From Zygnema cylindricum (taxonomy: Eukaryota > Streptophyta > Zygnematophyceae > Zygnematales > Zygnemataceae), in NCBI GenBank assembly GCA_037447655.1, contig JBBHKE010002252.1, positions 139,130 through 203,129 of the forward strand: a stretch of DNA of 64,000 nt. The letters run 5' to 3'. The notes beneath the pieces were generated by a model. It was given only the letters and a program-made list of their open reading frames with translations, was not told the origin of the DNA and did no database searches. Every line of letters begins with the position of its first letter. Positions within the stretch are counted from its first letter, which is position 1. The translations under genes and the position numbers were made by a program. Below, piece by piece: positions 35,146 through 48,607 of this stretch.

Positions 35146-35670
35146 ATGAGGCAAGCCACTCACGAGGCACCTCCACGTGTATTCTACCCTAGCTGGCGCA
35201 ACGTGCGACTCTTCGCAAACCGTCCACTTAAATGACCGCAAGCGCCAATATGTAGGTCATTACTACGTAGGTCATCAAAACCTCCACCGACGATGTGCCC
35301 CTAAGGCGATCGCAGCCGTACGATGCGACCCAAAATGTTAGCATTGTTGCACTCTCAACAACCACTTCGTTGACGAGTCTTGGCAGCTTTCGAATTCCAA
35401 ATCTAGTCGTACAGATTAAGTACAGTAGCATTATTCGTACGGAGATATCATTGGCGACTATGCGACAGGAAAGCCCGTCGCCTGCCGGAGGAAAAGGTGG
35501 TCTAGACCGTATAACGGAATTATAGACCGAGGGCGCATACTCCGGACGACCCATTGGCTGGTCCTGTCTGTTGGCACTTGGCAGCAGGCGTAGCAATTCC
35601 GTACTGAAACATACAGTACGGAATTTGCGCACGGACTCACTATTTCGCCCGCTATTTGGCAGCGGCGGTA

Positions 35671-35886
35671 CACCGTGAATCGTAATTAGCGTCAAGGTTT
35701 TTTCGCCACTTAAAACATCTTTTCTACGTACACATTTGTGGGATTGTGGATCTGACGGTTGCGATTGAAAGGTAAGATTATCAGCTTCCGATTGGCGGTT
35801 TCAAATTGAAAATCCAACAAGTGTGTACGGAGAAAATATGTTTTAAGTGGCGAAAAAAACCTTGACACTAATAACGATTCGCGGTG
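35671..35886 (+). mobile_element. TA-flanked MITE class B, copy 4
   Basis: A 216-bp copy with TA at 35669-35670 and 35887-35888. It starts CACCGTGAATCGTAATTAGC and ends CTAATAACGATTCGCGGTG. The internal inverted motifs around CACTTAAAACATCTTTTC are clear. Confidence 0.85.
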
Positions 35887-35954
35887 TACTGAACCATTAC
35901 CCTGCGAACCGATCAGGTTGCGCGACGGAGAATACATTTCGCGACGGTACAGTA

Positions 35955-36515
35955 CACCGCCAATCGCTATTAGCGTAGTGTACGCTAATTCCGTCCCGCT
36001 TTTTTCTTTTTTTATTCTCCAATAGCGTAGCTTATTCTATATTTTTCTGTACGCCATTTAGGGTTAATTTCCAAGTACCGTACAAAACGGACGTACGCCA
36101 TCCTTTAATTAGTGTGGTGTACGGTCAGGGTCAGACCGTACAAAAACGTACCTTCTTAAGTGAAAAAGTACAATTCATTATGTTTGGTAGCCGCGGACGC
36201 ATGAGAATGTGCGGTCTAAAAAGGGGATCAAATCGGGTTGGCAAATATCACGTTCGCATATATTCGTCCAACAACCACGTTTCGACTGTGTGAACATACG
36301 ATTTGTGTACGATTTGTCAGATTTTGTACAAATACCTATATTAGTGTAAGCATGTTTGCAACCGACATTTACTTTTTTCAAAAACACAAACTATAATTAT
36401 TAAACAATTAGAATGTATGTTTTTTTTCAAAATTTTCAAATTCTTAATTTGCGCAAACCACGGTAATTATTCATATACGCTAAAGAAACTTCTACGCAAA
36501 TAGCGATTTGTGGTG
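35955..36515 (+). mobile_element. TA-flanked MITE class C (561 bp), copy 1
   Basis: TA at 35953-35954 and 36516-36517. It starts CACCGCCAATCGCTATTAGC; the right end is slightly decayed (AATAGCGATTTGTGGTG). It aligns along its length with copy 2 at 46105-46666. Confidence 0.85.
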
Positions 36516-36517
36516 TA

Positions 36518-37564
36518 CTCTAACAATGTCCCCCCCCGTACAATGTGCCTTGGCGTATTGAGCAAGCGAGGGCACTAAACGCGTATTTTGGAAAAAAGAC
36601 TTTCCCACGGCGTATATGGAAATCGTACACGATTGCGCACATCTCCAACGCGCACCTAAAACTTTTCGGCGTGCAAGGTGTACAAACCATGTGCACTCAG
36701 CCAATATTTAGCCCACTTATGCTATAGACTGAGAGAGAAACCAGAGCTAAACAACCCCATTAAGAAAAAATGCCCTCTCACATTACAAATAGACGTTATA
36801 AAAGAGTGGAGGTCTATACCTTCGGGAGAGCGACATAAGGAGTTCCAAGATGTGGTGGGGAGAATTTTAATTATGTTTTGTGCTTTTATTATGCCAATTT
36901 AGGATATGAAGGAAATACTTCTACAAAACCATCAAAGCAACCACGTGCAAGGAACATCCGATTGCTGATAAACTCAAAAAGAAACATATTTGCCATCTTT
37001 AATTAAACCTATGTTAAGGAGGTCACGAGGATCACTATCTCCTTAAGTATTAGCTCCCCAATTAATGGTGCAAGCTACCACGCCATAGAGGTTGTAATAC
37101 CTCAACCTTTTACTATCAAGGGCAGCAGATTCACAGTTTCGCCACCCATGCATCAAGGATTGCCACCTCATGAGAGAGGATAAGCGTCGTCATCGTCACG
37201 CTCTACTCATCCAACAAGTTTCACTCGTAACCTCGTAGTAAATTTTGGATACCATTTGAGGATAGTTAATAAGGAGTGTAAGCCTCTCACATCATGGACT
37301 GAGTATGTGAAAAAAGTTGAGAAAACGTGTGCCGTGAGTCCGTAAACGAACTTGGTTGAATTGATCAACACTATGTTTTGACAGCCTTAACGGAGGTTGA
37401 CAACCATCTTACCATTTCTCTAATCTCGATGAAATAACATCATGTTTGCATCCTCTTGGCCTTAACGGAGGACGAGGAACGCATTTGCACCTCGTAGGGC
37501 AGCTTAGGGGCATACATTGCAACAAAGAAAAGTAGTAAATCGAGGTGACCCTACCAAATCCGCT
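36518..37564. other. Gene-free stretch
   Basis: The frames at 36545-36727 and 36678-36902 show no family I recognise. Low-complexity is minor. Probably decayed transposon DNA, but no termini were seen. Confidence 0.5.
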
Positions 37565-37828
37565 AATCGGTTGTACGGTTTATTACGTCGTATTGAACTC
37601 ATGCTATTCTGTTACACAGAGTACGGAACAATTTGTTACACGTGGCCTGCCACGCTATATACAATATAAAATATAATACAGTATATTATAAACTACTATA
37701 TATATCATACTATATTTTTTCCATTTATCGCCGATAAGGAATTTGTTGGTCTCGTAGCGATATATCGGGACCCTTGACCGTTCGATAACCGATAACTATC
37801 GGTATCGGTGTTATCGTGATAAATAAAT
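37565..37828 (-). mobile_element. Truncated family-D hAT-like fragment
   Basis: In reverse orientation it matches D1 and D2 from the CCGATAACTATCGGTATCGG region near one end to the AATAAACCGTACAA-type region inside. Neither terminus nor a target duplication is present. Confidence 0.7.
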
Positions 37829-39020
37829 TTAAAACATGATCAATCTCTATTTGACGTTTCACACTAGAAATGGATGACGCACGAGATGAGGAAAAATCCC
37901 GTACAATTCAAGCCGCTAAAAAACAAAAACACATGCGCCAAAGAGGTCGACCGCTCGGCTGTCAACCTTTTTAGAGCATAGCGACGGACAAAATATACAA
38001 TTTGGAGCGTAGCGACAAACAAAATATACGGTCAAGCGCGTCAAAACTTGACAATTGTGGTAAATCAACTTATTTTCCGGAAATCCTTTTCGGAATGTAG
38101 AAATGCAACTTTGAAAAAACAGGAAGTTTAACCGGAATGAATGATCCGTGCTGTAACGTTTTTTTTTTTAAATGCTAACCCAAACATATAATCAATCAAA
38201 ATCATCTAAAATAGAACGTAAAAAAATGTAAACTTAAAAACTTATTTCGAACTTTGACGAAACGTCCTCTCATCTTCTTACCTCCTACAGGTGAGACGGC
38301 TTTCGTCGCCCACCTTTTAACGCTGCCCATCCCCCATTTTACTCCCATCTGAAACGTCTGTTTGTCAATTGGCGCTGTCTATTTTTTTTTTCCTTGGAAA
38401 GTGAGATCGTCTCACTTCAAAAAACATTAAGATATCACCGGTTTTGGTAAGATAATCCAGATTATTCCCCTAGTAACTGTCGTCAATTTTGGTTTTGGGT
38501 TTGTTGGTACATCGGCTGCCAATACCCGCAATTTTTTGGCTTCATGCTTTTACTATCACCATGGGTATATCATTATCCAGTCTTAATTCTATTTATATAG
38601 GCTAATCATAAGCCAGTACATTTTTAATTTGCTCTAATCTTTTTGGTTTTTTTGGTGTTTTAGCTAATCGACTAATAAGGATCTCACCTTAGCTGGTTCA
38701 TTCTTGTTAATGGGATTAATAGGACTCGTTATAATATTTGTTGACCAAAATCTCAAAATATATTTTTCCAAATCTCATCTGTTCGTTTTGCATTTTGTAT
38801 TGTCGGAATTGGAATATTTATGGGGTTGATTGCACGGGATACCCAAAAGCTAAAGGGGGTGTAATATTATTATGAAGGTAGAGAAATAAGTAAAAAAAGA
38901 AGTAAACAAAAAAAGGGTTTAAAAGAGAATAAAGATAAACGAAGAAGAAAATAAACAGATTAGATTAGAGAATAAAAAGATAAAAAACAATGCATAAAAA
39001 CATTGTAACAAAATGGTAAC
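37829..39020. other. Gene-free stretch before the Harbinger remnant
   Basis: Contains a segment at about 37858-37895 (CACTAGAAATGGATGACG then GAGATGAGGAAA) that recurs inverted at about 44783-44820. Otherwise AT-rich DNA without a supportable gene. Confidence 0.5.
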
Positions 39021-39022
39021 AA

Positions 39023-39226
39023 ATGGCATGTTGTGTTTTACACAATTTCTTAATTTTCAATGGAGAGCCACTACCTATACGGTGGATGCAATTTCGGATG
39101 CCAGATGCTGAAAACGATGTGACACCACCTTTTCGAGGTGGGTGGAGCACGGTGAGAGTCGCGTTATTTCGTCAAATTTGTAATGACGATGATATTCTGA
39201 CCGACGATGACGAAGAGGAAGAATGA
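39023..39226 (+). pseudogene. PIF/Harbinger nuclease (DDE_4-type), C-terminal remnant
   Basis: Sixty-seven codons beginning MACCVLHNFLIFNGE and ending in an acidic DDDEEEE tail. ACCVLHNF is the characteristic C-terminal helix of HARBI1/PIF nucleases, where the final catalytic acidic residue lies shortly upstream. The catalytic core was not found in the preceding sequence, so this is a remnant or the last exon of a broken transposase. It shows that a Harbinger-type source once existed here; the family-H MITEs in this window have the TTA targets such an enzyme would generate, but no terminal match was established. Confidence 0.6.
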
Positions 39227-40317
39227 TCTGCCTCCAACCGCTAAGATTATGCGGGTCAGATTTTTTTATGTCACATTAGAAAACATTTGAATTTTACCAA
39301 GCACACAAAAATAGAAAAGGGTTTTGAGGTTTAAGTTGCTTGCTTGATTTATTCAGCGACATTTAATTCTATTTTGAACGAAATTTATATTGCCGCCCTG
39401 TTTCTTTGTTATGCATTGTTTGTACCTTGTTGTTTTGTTTTGTTATAATTCAAAGGCATCTTGAAAGAGTCATTAATTTCTAATAATAAAATTCTTAGGG
39501 ATTAAGTTAATTAAAAGATGTGTATTCTGTACTTCAATGGCATACGCAAGTTGGGATACAATTAACAAACAATTGCCAACTCCATACAATATAATGATCT
39601 CCATAAAATATGAAAACATCAATAAAACATTAGATACACACATTTTATGCTATTATACGGAACAACTATCAACGTGCGACGAACAAACCATATACAAAGA
39701 TCTTTATGCTCTTAATTTGTTGCAATGTGTTTTCAACCTGTTTGATTAGATTGTTTGGGGTCAAAAAGGGGTTTTGTTTGGGGTCAAAAAGGGGTTCGAC
39801 CCTCTGACTAAATAACAACACACTAGTGGACTCTCAATTATGCCTAAAGAACACCTAAGAACGCATCCTAGATCGATCGTTGATCAAACTCTATTTTAGA
39901 TTACAAAACAAATCCAACAAACAACTATTTTCAATAATGTGTTTGCTTTGCTAGTTTTTTGTACCATTGATGTCGTAACGTTCATTCGTTGTTTATATAT
40001 TGACCTGTTAATAATGACATATAGTAAATGTTTTTCAATAAATTATTACCGTTGTTGCTTGATATTCGAGCTTGATTTGTCCGCCTTCTATTTTTTGTTG
40101 CCTGCATTTCAATAACACCTATTCGTTAGGATAACACACATTTTATTAGGCTCCCATTTCGTTTGACACCCATTTCATTTGACTTTCTGTCTTTTTTTCA
40201 TTAAAAACAATATGTTGTTTGATCTTTTGTTTTTTACAATAATTTTTTGTTTTTAAATTTGTAGGCATTAAAAACCATACCTCATCTCCTATTTTTTTCA
40301 ATGTCAACACCATGTTA
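39227..40317. other. AT-rich non-coding stretch
   Basis: The frame at 39537-39749 has no recognised family. A 21-bp unit (TTTGGGGTCAAAAAGGGGTT) is repeated at 39755-39800. A GGTTCGACCC box there resembles a tRNA B box, but no tRNA fold accompanies it. Confidence 0.5.
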
Positions 40318-41480
40318 AAGGCATTCCAACCTTGGTTTCATCGCCTTGTTGTTTGCTTTCGTCGCCTCAGTTAGTGCCTCAATTTCGCGAGTTTTTGCCT
40401 CCAGTTCGCAAATTGACAACAAACAATCTTTTATTTCGTTTTTTTTTTTTTGCCCTTTTTTTTTATCTCAAACGCAAGTCTCCGCTTTGCTATGCTTATT
40501 TGTGCATTTTGGACATATTTTTTCTCTAATATTCGTTTTTTTATAGTTCGCCCCACTTCTTTAATGATCCACATTATTTCCCCGACTATTTCAATCAATT
40601 GTAGTTTTTTTTCGTCTGGTTCTATTACCCCCTCCTAATCATCCACTCTTTTAATCTTTCTTCTAAAAATGTTGGGTAATTTTCAGATGTGGCATTGAAT
40701 AGCCAACTAGTTTCTCACCGACGAGTTTTTAGGTTGGCATGGGGATTTAAAGTTGGTGGGTAAGCCAATCACAAATGTTACCTAATCTACCTCTTCAAGG
40801 AAGCTTCTTCAAACATTTCATTGATTTCATCTTTCTTTTCTTCATCACTACCTTTGTTAGGACACACTCATCACCAATAATTGGATGAGTAAACATGCTC
40901 TCTAACTCAACCACTCTCATTCCACGCAACCGTACTCTAAAATTTGTATTTTTTTGTCGTTTTTTCTACCTCATTATTTTCCTCTATCTCGTGTTGTAGA
41001 CTACACTATCCTATATAATTGTATTACTTTTCAATTTGATCATGTAGTTGTTTGTATTTTTGCCTCTTGTATTTTCTTTTTTCATCTTTTAACTCTCGAA
41101 CTTCTCCAAACTTCATTCTTCCCCCTTTTAGTCTAGTACTATCGATTCTCCTTTGTAGAATTGGATCTAAATTTTTTAAAAAAGACTTTGTTGGATTTTC
41201 TCCAGTTTTTTGTTTTTGCATAATTGTAATCTATATTTTTTCCTATGATCATTTTTTTTTCCTTGCATGAAACTAATGTCATGTTTTGCTACTTCGATCC
41301 TTATACACGCTCTTCACTATTTTTGCCCACTCTTATTTGGTATGGTGGCTTCCGGACATTTTGTGGAATTTGCCCTAACAAACCAAAAAAACCTATAGTT
41401 TGTCTTTTGACCAACGCTCACGATCCGAGGCTTATTTTCTTAAAACATCGTCTTAGGTCACATTTTGTGTTGATTGACTA
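40318..41480 (-). pseudogene. Unrecognised gene, left diverged copy (head-to-head pair)
   Basis: On the minus strand interrupted reading frames run from about 41480 to 40318. The clearest part (41221-41024) encodes a basic, helical stretch with SFLKNLDPILQRRIDS and MKFGEVRELKDEKRKY. A further helical segment near the end contains CELEAKTREIEALTEATKAN. These align with the right-hand copy at 42490-43350 on the opposite strand (KVFFNILDP, FGKVQEFEKEKGKEEW). Stops and frame changes show decay. I do not recognise the family; charged coiled-coil composition and the transposon context suggest an accessory transposon protein, but that is inference. Confidence 0.4.
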
Positions 41481-41553
41481 AACGTCAACGCATCGATTAG
41501 GTGGTAATCTATTTGTTTACAACAAACCGTTGAAATTCAACTCTTAAATCATT

Positions 41554-42480
<927 letters not shown>

Positions 42481-42489
42481 GACGGCTGA

Positions 42490-43350
42490 CATCCAGTCAA
42501 TTAACACAAGAAACGACTTCAGACGATGTTTTAAAGAAAGAGGACTCAGATCGTGACCGTTGATCAAAAGACGAACTAGAGGTGTTTTTGGTCTGCTTGG
42601 ACAAATTCCAAAAAAGGCTCGAAAGACACACACCAAAGAACACTGGGAAAAAATAGTGAAGAGCGTGAATCAAGTGCCAAGTAGCTAAAATAGGACGTTA
42701 GTCTCATGTAAGCAAAAAATAAATGATCAAAGGAAAAAATATAGAGCACAAGTTATACAAGAACAAAAGACTACAGAAAGTTCGACAAGGTCTTTTTTAA
42801 TATATTAGACCCAACTTTACAAGGGAAATTCGACACAACATGATTTAAATGGGGAATAATAGAGTTTGGAAAAGTTCAAGAGTTCGAAAAAGAAAGGGGA
42901 AAAGAGGAGTGGCAAAAAAACAAACAGCTAGACGATCAAATTGGAAAGTCAAACGAGTATACAAGAAAGGGCAGCCCACAACACGAGATAGGGGAAACCA
43001 ATGAGGTAGAGAGAACTACGGGAAAACATAGATTTAAGAGTTCAGGTGCGTGGAAAGAGAGTGGTAAGCTAGTGAGCAATATTACTTATTCTATAATAGT
43101 CGATGAGTGGTGTCCTAACAAAGGTAGTGATGAAGAGGAGAAAGATGCAATCAAAAAAATGTTGGGAGGGGCTTGCACCAAAGAAGAAGACATAATAACT
43201 TTTGAGATTGACTCACCCACCAGCTCTAAATCCCTACGCCGACCAAAAAAGTCGTCCGTCGGAAAGCAATTGAAACGGAACGCGTTCAGAAATTGGTGTT
43301 GTTCCACTAACTATTTTCCAATAATAGTCTGCATCACAGTTTTGACATAA
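42490..43350 (+). pseudogene. Unrecognised gene, right diverged copy (head-to-head pair)
   Basis: Plus-strand counterpart of the minus-strand frames at 40680-41480. Together they form an inverted repeat with arms of roughly 700-800 bp and perhaps 30 percent divergence around the GA tract. The longest open part is 43072-43350 (SIIVDEWCPNKGSDEEEKDA, then a basic RRPKKSSVGKQ motif). The upstream part has in-frame stops. The family is not recognised. Confidence 0.4.
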
Positions 43351-45007
43351 ATTTTTTGAATGTAAAATTATTTTTATGTGAAATAATAAAACCATATAAA
43401 ATACGAGGATTTAAAAAAAACATTTAGAATAATGTCGATTAATTCACTTGAGTCCCAAACTATTTCACTAGTTGATGATACAATTTAGTGTCCTACAAGA
43501 TAAAATACCAAATAAATAAGAAATTTTAATAATAAAAAACCATGGTGTTATTGTTACCATAAAAAATGCGTCAAAATAATGTAGACTATTTTGTAAGGTA
43601 ACCCTTTTTTGTGATTTTGTGGCATGTACATTTTGTATAAAATACGATGGACATTAAAAAAAATTATTATACTTCTAATAATATATTGTGTAAAAAATAA
43701 AATTTATATACAATTTAATATTTGGCATAAAAGGCTAAAAAATACAATAAAAAAAGTTTAGAAATTTTTGTTTTGTATCATGAGTTTTTGTTTTATGTAA
43801 ACCTTGGATTTAAATGTTACTTTACAATAAGTTGAAGTTGTGGTGTTAAAAATATTAAAAATTAGCTGAATTAATACAGAGAGTGTTGTACAATGTAAAT
43901 CAACAAACTAAAACTTTAATTGTCACTATTACAATGGGTTCGGTAAATGGTAGTTTTTTTTTCTGGGTTTTTATCGATAATTAATTATTATGGTAAAAAT
44001 GTAAAAATAAAGTTATTAAAAAACTTATTAAATCACTTTTTATCTTTATTTTATAGTTTTCAGAAATTCAACATTTTAAAACAATGGCAATTACATCTAT
44101 GGTTGATTAATTAATGTAGGTTAAAAAAAAACAATTAAATTTTTAGAATTAAGGTTTTCTTTATATCTTTAATTATTGGGGAAATAAAAATATACCGATT
44201 ACCTGTTATGGTTTTTTTTTAATTGTTTTCAAATTATTAGTATAATCTTTAAGGTAAAAAGAAGGTGAAGGAAAGGAAAGGAAAAGAAAGTAAAAGAACC
44301 GTTAGTATTAATATAGGGTGAAAAGAAGGTGAAGGAAGGGATGAAAATAAAGGAAAGGTAAATATTTTTTTTAGAATAAAAAGAAGGTGAAAGAAGGGAG
44401 GAAAAAAAAGTAAAAAAAAGTTAAGTTTAATTTTCGGGGTAAAAAGAAAGCGAAAACCCGGAAAGAAAAGAAAGTAAAGGGAATGTAAAAGTATGGTTCA
44501 GATAAGACTATATAGGTTGCTTGTTTTTGTCGCCACTTTTCTGGTGAGGTTTGTTTGTGTTTTTTTTTTTTTTTAAGCGTCCTTTTTTGTTTGGGGGTCT
44601 CCATCGGTCACGTTGTAAAAATTATATGTTGTTGTACGGATGAAAACGATGGCTTTGTACGGACGAATTTGAGTCATCGGCGACTAAGCGTACGGCAACA
44701 TGAATCACATCGCGACGTTTTTATTGACGTAAGGTGACGTCAAAGGCGATTTACATCCAAACAAAAAAAAAGGACATTCATTTCCTCATCTCATCCGTCA
44801 TCCATTTCTAGTGTGAATCGTACATATGAGATAATTCAAATTCGTACGCTACACCAATTTTAAAGTGCGGAAATTGGGTTTTGGACATTTGGATGCTTCC
44901 AAGAAAATTTGTAGCGTAAACATGTCACGTAATGTATTTACAAGCGTATAGTACGCAGGAATCAAGTTTACCGTGGGCGCAATTTTATTTTGCTCAAAAG
45001 TACAGTA
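43351..45007. other. AT-rich gene-free stretch
   Basis: Strongly AT-rich to about 44200, then a purine-rich tandem repeat (listed separately), then TACG-rich DNA up to the next MITE. No supportable gene. Confidence 0.6.
44251..44490. repeat. Degenerate purine-rich tandem repeat, about four units
   Basis: Units of 60-75 bp each begin with a GGTAAAAAGAAGGTGAAGGA-like block followed by AAAGTAAA and a T/A-rich spacer. Confidence 0.75.
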
Positions 45008-45224
45008 CACCGCCAATCGTTATTAGCGTGTAAGTTTTTTTACCGTATACGAATAGATAGCGTGGTTTAGGCTAATTGGGAATTTTGAAATTTTCGAAGA
45101 AATCGTCTATTCTAATTGAGAATTAGGGTTATTTTTAAATAGTGTGGATAATTCTATTTAAGAATAAATAAAAATAAAAGCGGGACGGAATTAGCGTACA
45201 CAACGCTAATAACGATTGGCGGTG
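45008..45224. mobile_element. TA-flanked MITE class C-short (217 bp)
   Basis: TA at 45006-45007 and 45225-45226. The ends CACCGCCAATCGTTATTAGC and GCTAATAACGATTGGCGGTG form inverted repeats identical over the outer 20 bp. It shares its right-hand CGGGACGGAATTAGCG motif with class C copies, so it looks like an internally deleted relative. Confidence 0.9.
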
Positions 45225-46104
45225 TATCGTATCGTTTGTACTGTATTGTAGTTTGTACGTCGTACTTGTACGTCGCTAAAGAGGAGCTGAAACGGAGAGC
45301 AACGGAGCAAAAACGGATGGAGTGTGTGCACCCTGACTCCCACCGAAACAGGAATAGGCCAACTTCTCGACATAAGGCACTTCTGAGGGTAGACTGCCGG
45401 CCGTTTGCCGACCGTCCATTCAGCCGCTTAATCTCTTCAGTGATGCAATGCCGCCTCGTGCGCGGCTGCCACGTAGGCTTATCTGGGCCATCTTCCAGAC
45501 GGCAGATAGGTTGGTGACGTCATCCTACACAGCTGAGAGGAATATTGTTTTTGATGTATATTTTTTAAGATTTCGAACATAGTTCAAAAGTAGGTGAAAG
45601 TAGGCCCATACAATATGCCTATTGTATGTAAAACATACAATATGACCTTAAGACCCATATTGTATTGGGCGCAAAATGAAAAAAAAATGTAACAGGTTTG
45701 AGTTGCACATCGATCGATAGAGAATTAAACGTCATGTCTAAATTTTGAAAAACATTCGGACAAAAAAAATAAAATCTACGAGTTTTAAGGTATTTTTTAT
45801 TTAAACCGTCCGATTTGGAAGATCGGACGGTCGCTGATCAAAGTAGCGATGTAAGAAGATCACATGAAAAGCCCATAACACAACTCATCCTACGCTGTGT
45901 CAGTTCGCTGAAATTTCGTTCAGCGACGTGCGTTGTAATATGATCATACGTGAGATTCGTACGTTCGTACAAAAGTGTGCACAAACGCACACACATACCG
46001 TATGCCTACTCTGCGCGAGTTTTGTGCCAAGCTTTGTGCGTCTACCAAAGGCCTACCATAAAAGCGCCTACTTTTGAACTATGATTTCGGGGCATTTTCT
46101 ACTA
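45225..46104. other. Gene-free stretch between class C MITEs
   Basis: The frame at 45236-45517 has no recognised domain. An ACATACAATATG-type short inverted repeat lies at about 45612-45650, and AACTATGTTCGAAA against TAGTTCAAAAGTAG-type words flank the interval. No gene supported. Confidence 0.5.
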
Positions 46105-46666
46105 CACCGCCAATCGCTATTAGCGTAGTGTACGCTAATTCCGTCCCGCTTTTTTTTATTTTTTATTCTCAAATAGCGTAGCTTATTCTATTTTTTTCTG
46201 TACGCCATTTAGGGTTATTTTCCAAGTTCCGTACAAAATGAAAGTACGCTGTCGTTTAAATAGTGTGGTGTACGGTACGTGTCAGACCAAACAAAATTGT
46301 ACCTTTTTAAGTGAAAAAGTATGATTAATGAGTTTTAGTAACCACGGACGCATGAGAATATGCGCTCTAAAAAGGGGATAAAATCGGGTTGTCAAATATC
46401 ACGTTCGCACATATTCGTCCAGCAACCACGTTTCGACTGTGTGAACGTACGATTTGTGTACGATTTGTCAGATTTTGTACAAGTACCTATATTAGTGTAA
46501 GCATGTTTGCGACCGACATTTTTTTTTTTCAAAGACCCAAATTAGAATTATTAAACAATTAGAATGTATGTTTTTTTTCAAAATTTTCAACTTCTTAATT
46601 AGCGTAAACCACGGTAATTATTCATATACGCTAAAGAAACTTCTACGCTAATAGCGATTGGCGGTG
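46105..46666 (+). mobile_element. TA-flanked MITE class C (562 bp), copy 2
   Basis: TA at 46103-46104 and 46667-46668. The ends CACCGCCAATCGCTATTAGC and GCTAATAGCGATTGGCGGTG are complementary over 20 bp. It is better preserved than copy 1 at 35955, with which it aligns throughout. Confidence 0.9.
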
Positions 46667-46756
46667 TACCGGACAGTGTGGTTTGGAATTGTTTCTTTCA
46701 TAGCCTATTCCCACCGGAAAAAAAAACACTTCCGCAACAGACGGACGTTCGAATAA

Positions 46757-46814
46757 TGTACGGCTTTCCGAGCACCGACTTTGTAGATTTCGGAAGTTCT
46801 CGGAAAGCCGTACA
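46757..46814. repeat. Perfect 16-bp stem hairpin
   Basis: TGTACGGCTTTCCGAG at 46757-46772 is exactly complementary to 46799-46814, with a 26-nt loop. It lies between a MITE and the 1.7-kb duplication, with no gene nearby. Confidence 0.9.
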
Positions 46815-46905
46815 AATGACCTTGCTCAAAATATTGCGCGATGTAGAAGTAGGGTAAAAGTATCGTATTTCTGTGAATCAGACCAACGGTAACCCGAAAA
46901 GCTGA

Positions 46906-48492
46906 CTAAGCAAACACAGCATTCGAACGGCTATTTCGTTGTTCCCGCGCGAAAAAATAGTCCAAGCTAAACCCTAAAAGTTTGAAAATGTGCAGGCTTG
47001 TTTTCGCGCCTATGTTTTATGACGTCGAAGCGTGTGACGTGTCACGTGACACCTTCAATCGGAGTTACGTCGGATTGGAATTGTGAACACTATATTTGGA
47101 TAAACGGAGACTGGACTGGTTTGTTCGGATTAGGGTACACGTGTCGCTGGTTTTATTTTCTGTTTTTAAACATGTCAGGGAGTGAGACTGTACGGCCGGC
47201 CTAGACTGTACGGCCGGCCTTCATCAAAATGCTCAGGATGGCTGCGACGATTTGTGGAAGAAATCGTACGTTTCTTCGAATTAAAACGGATGATTGCAAA
47301 CTTAGGGTTGCAGTGATGAAGATTAGGGTTTCTTTTTTTGCGACTTTGTAGATTCCGTTCGCTTCTGCTTCGCACGTGTGAAAAGTACGAGAGCAAGAAC
47401 GTTCGCGCTTTTGCGACTTTTGTTTCTTCGCCGTTTAAAAAAAAAAAAAATAGCATTGCTTTTATTTTTTTGTATTTTTTCGAACAATAAGAAACGAATG
47501 CTGTTTCTGATTTAGGTTTTGGTAAATAACTAAAGGAAGCAATTCGATCCTTTTTACGAAAATGCATTCTCTTGTCAGGTCAGATTCTTCCCTTGCATCT
47601 TCTATCTTCTTATTCTCAGAAGCTTAGATATGACAGCTGTCAAACTACACTGCCTACCGTTATTACAGTTGATAACACTAATTAGGTCGCAACTTTTTCT
47701 GGCCCAGAAAACAAAAAAATAAAAAAATCATAAAATAGACTATTCAAAAGAGTGCACTACAATCTGCTACGTGTCCTTGCACTAAATTAGTGTATATTCT
47801 ACTTTTTCATTAACCCTAATAAATCCTTAACCCTAATTATAGCTGTCAAATTAGGTCATGGTGTGCACATTGCCTGGTGAAATCTTGAAGTTACAATTTT
47901 CTTCCATGCGAGAAACTAGCCTTTGCGATCTGTTACAAATTAGTGTCGACTGTATGGGTTAATAAATCCGTGTTTGATTTTCCTGACTTGAACCCCTGGC
48001 TGAATTTTTTCTTTGTTTTGCGTTTTCAATTAAAATCTGGATGCGATTTTTACATTTATCATGATTTTTCGCATTTCAAAATTTTCACATCAAAATGTTC
48101 AAATTTTCACACTTCGAAATTTTCAAATTTTCACATTCTAGAATTCCCACATTTCAAATATTCTACATTTTCAAAATTCTCACATTCCAAAATTTCCACA
48201 CATATCAGAATTTTTCCATTAAATTTCCCCATTCCAAAATTTCCCCTATTCCTAAATTTTCGCATTCTGAAATTTTTACATTCCAAAGTTTTCACATTTC
48301 AAAATTTTGACATTTTTCACATTAGATATTGATTTTGTTCTCAGTTGTCGTTTAGCACCTCGACACGTTTGGACCAATCACCGTCTGAGGTCATTTGTTG
48401 GTGATCTTTTCCACATTTCGCTTCTTATACTGCTTTTTATCTTGACTAAAACGTAATGATTTCAATGCTTTTAAATTATTAAACTAATGTCA

Positions 48493-48523
<31 letters not shown>

Positions 48524-48607
48524 TCCTAGTTTCCTTATGTTTTGAGTAGTTTTAGCCGGCATTATATAAGGGGCACTGAAACATTATGATTTTTGTCCGG
48601 TATCAAT
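46906..48607 (+). repeat. 1.7-kb direct duplication, copy 1
   Basis: 1702 bp that recur at 49222-50921. By eye the only difference is one TA unit in a TA microsatellite near the end (12 against 11 repeats). It contains two tandem 18-bp units with GGCCGGCC (47186-47221), a TTTCACATTCCAAAA-type minisatellite and a long-T tract. No gene recognised. Flanking sequences differ outside the copies. Confidence 0.95.
48062..48330. repeat. Minisatellite of about 15-bp ACATTCCAAAATTTTC units
   Basis: About fifteen degenerate units; the frame across it (FSHFKI/FHTSKFSN pattern) is a translation of the repeat. The same array occurs in the second copy at 50378-50646. Confidence 0.85.

Noticed and set aside
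39780-39815. tRNA B-box-like GGTTCGACCC
   Set aside because: No A box, acceptor stem or cloverleaf could be drawn around it; it lies in a short G-rich duplication.
47805-47845. Telomere-like TAACCCTAA words
   Set aside because: Only two isolated units separated by unrelated bases, not an interstitial telomeric array. Similar AAACCCTAA words in the EPSP synthase intron belong to a degenerate 20-28-bp repeat.
47175-48332. Frames of 129-130 codons repeated identically at 49491-50648
   Set aside because: They recur only because the 1.7-kb segment is duplicated; one is a minisatellite translation and the other has no domain.
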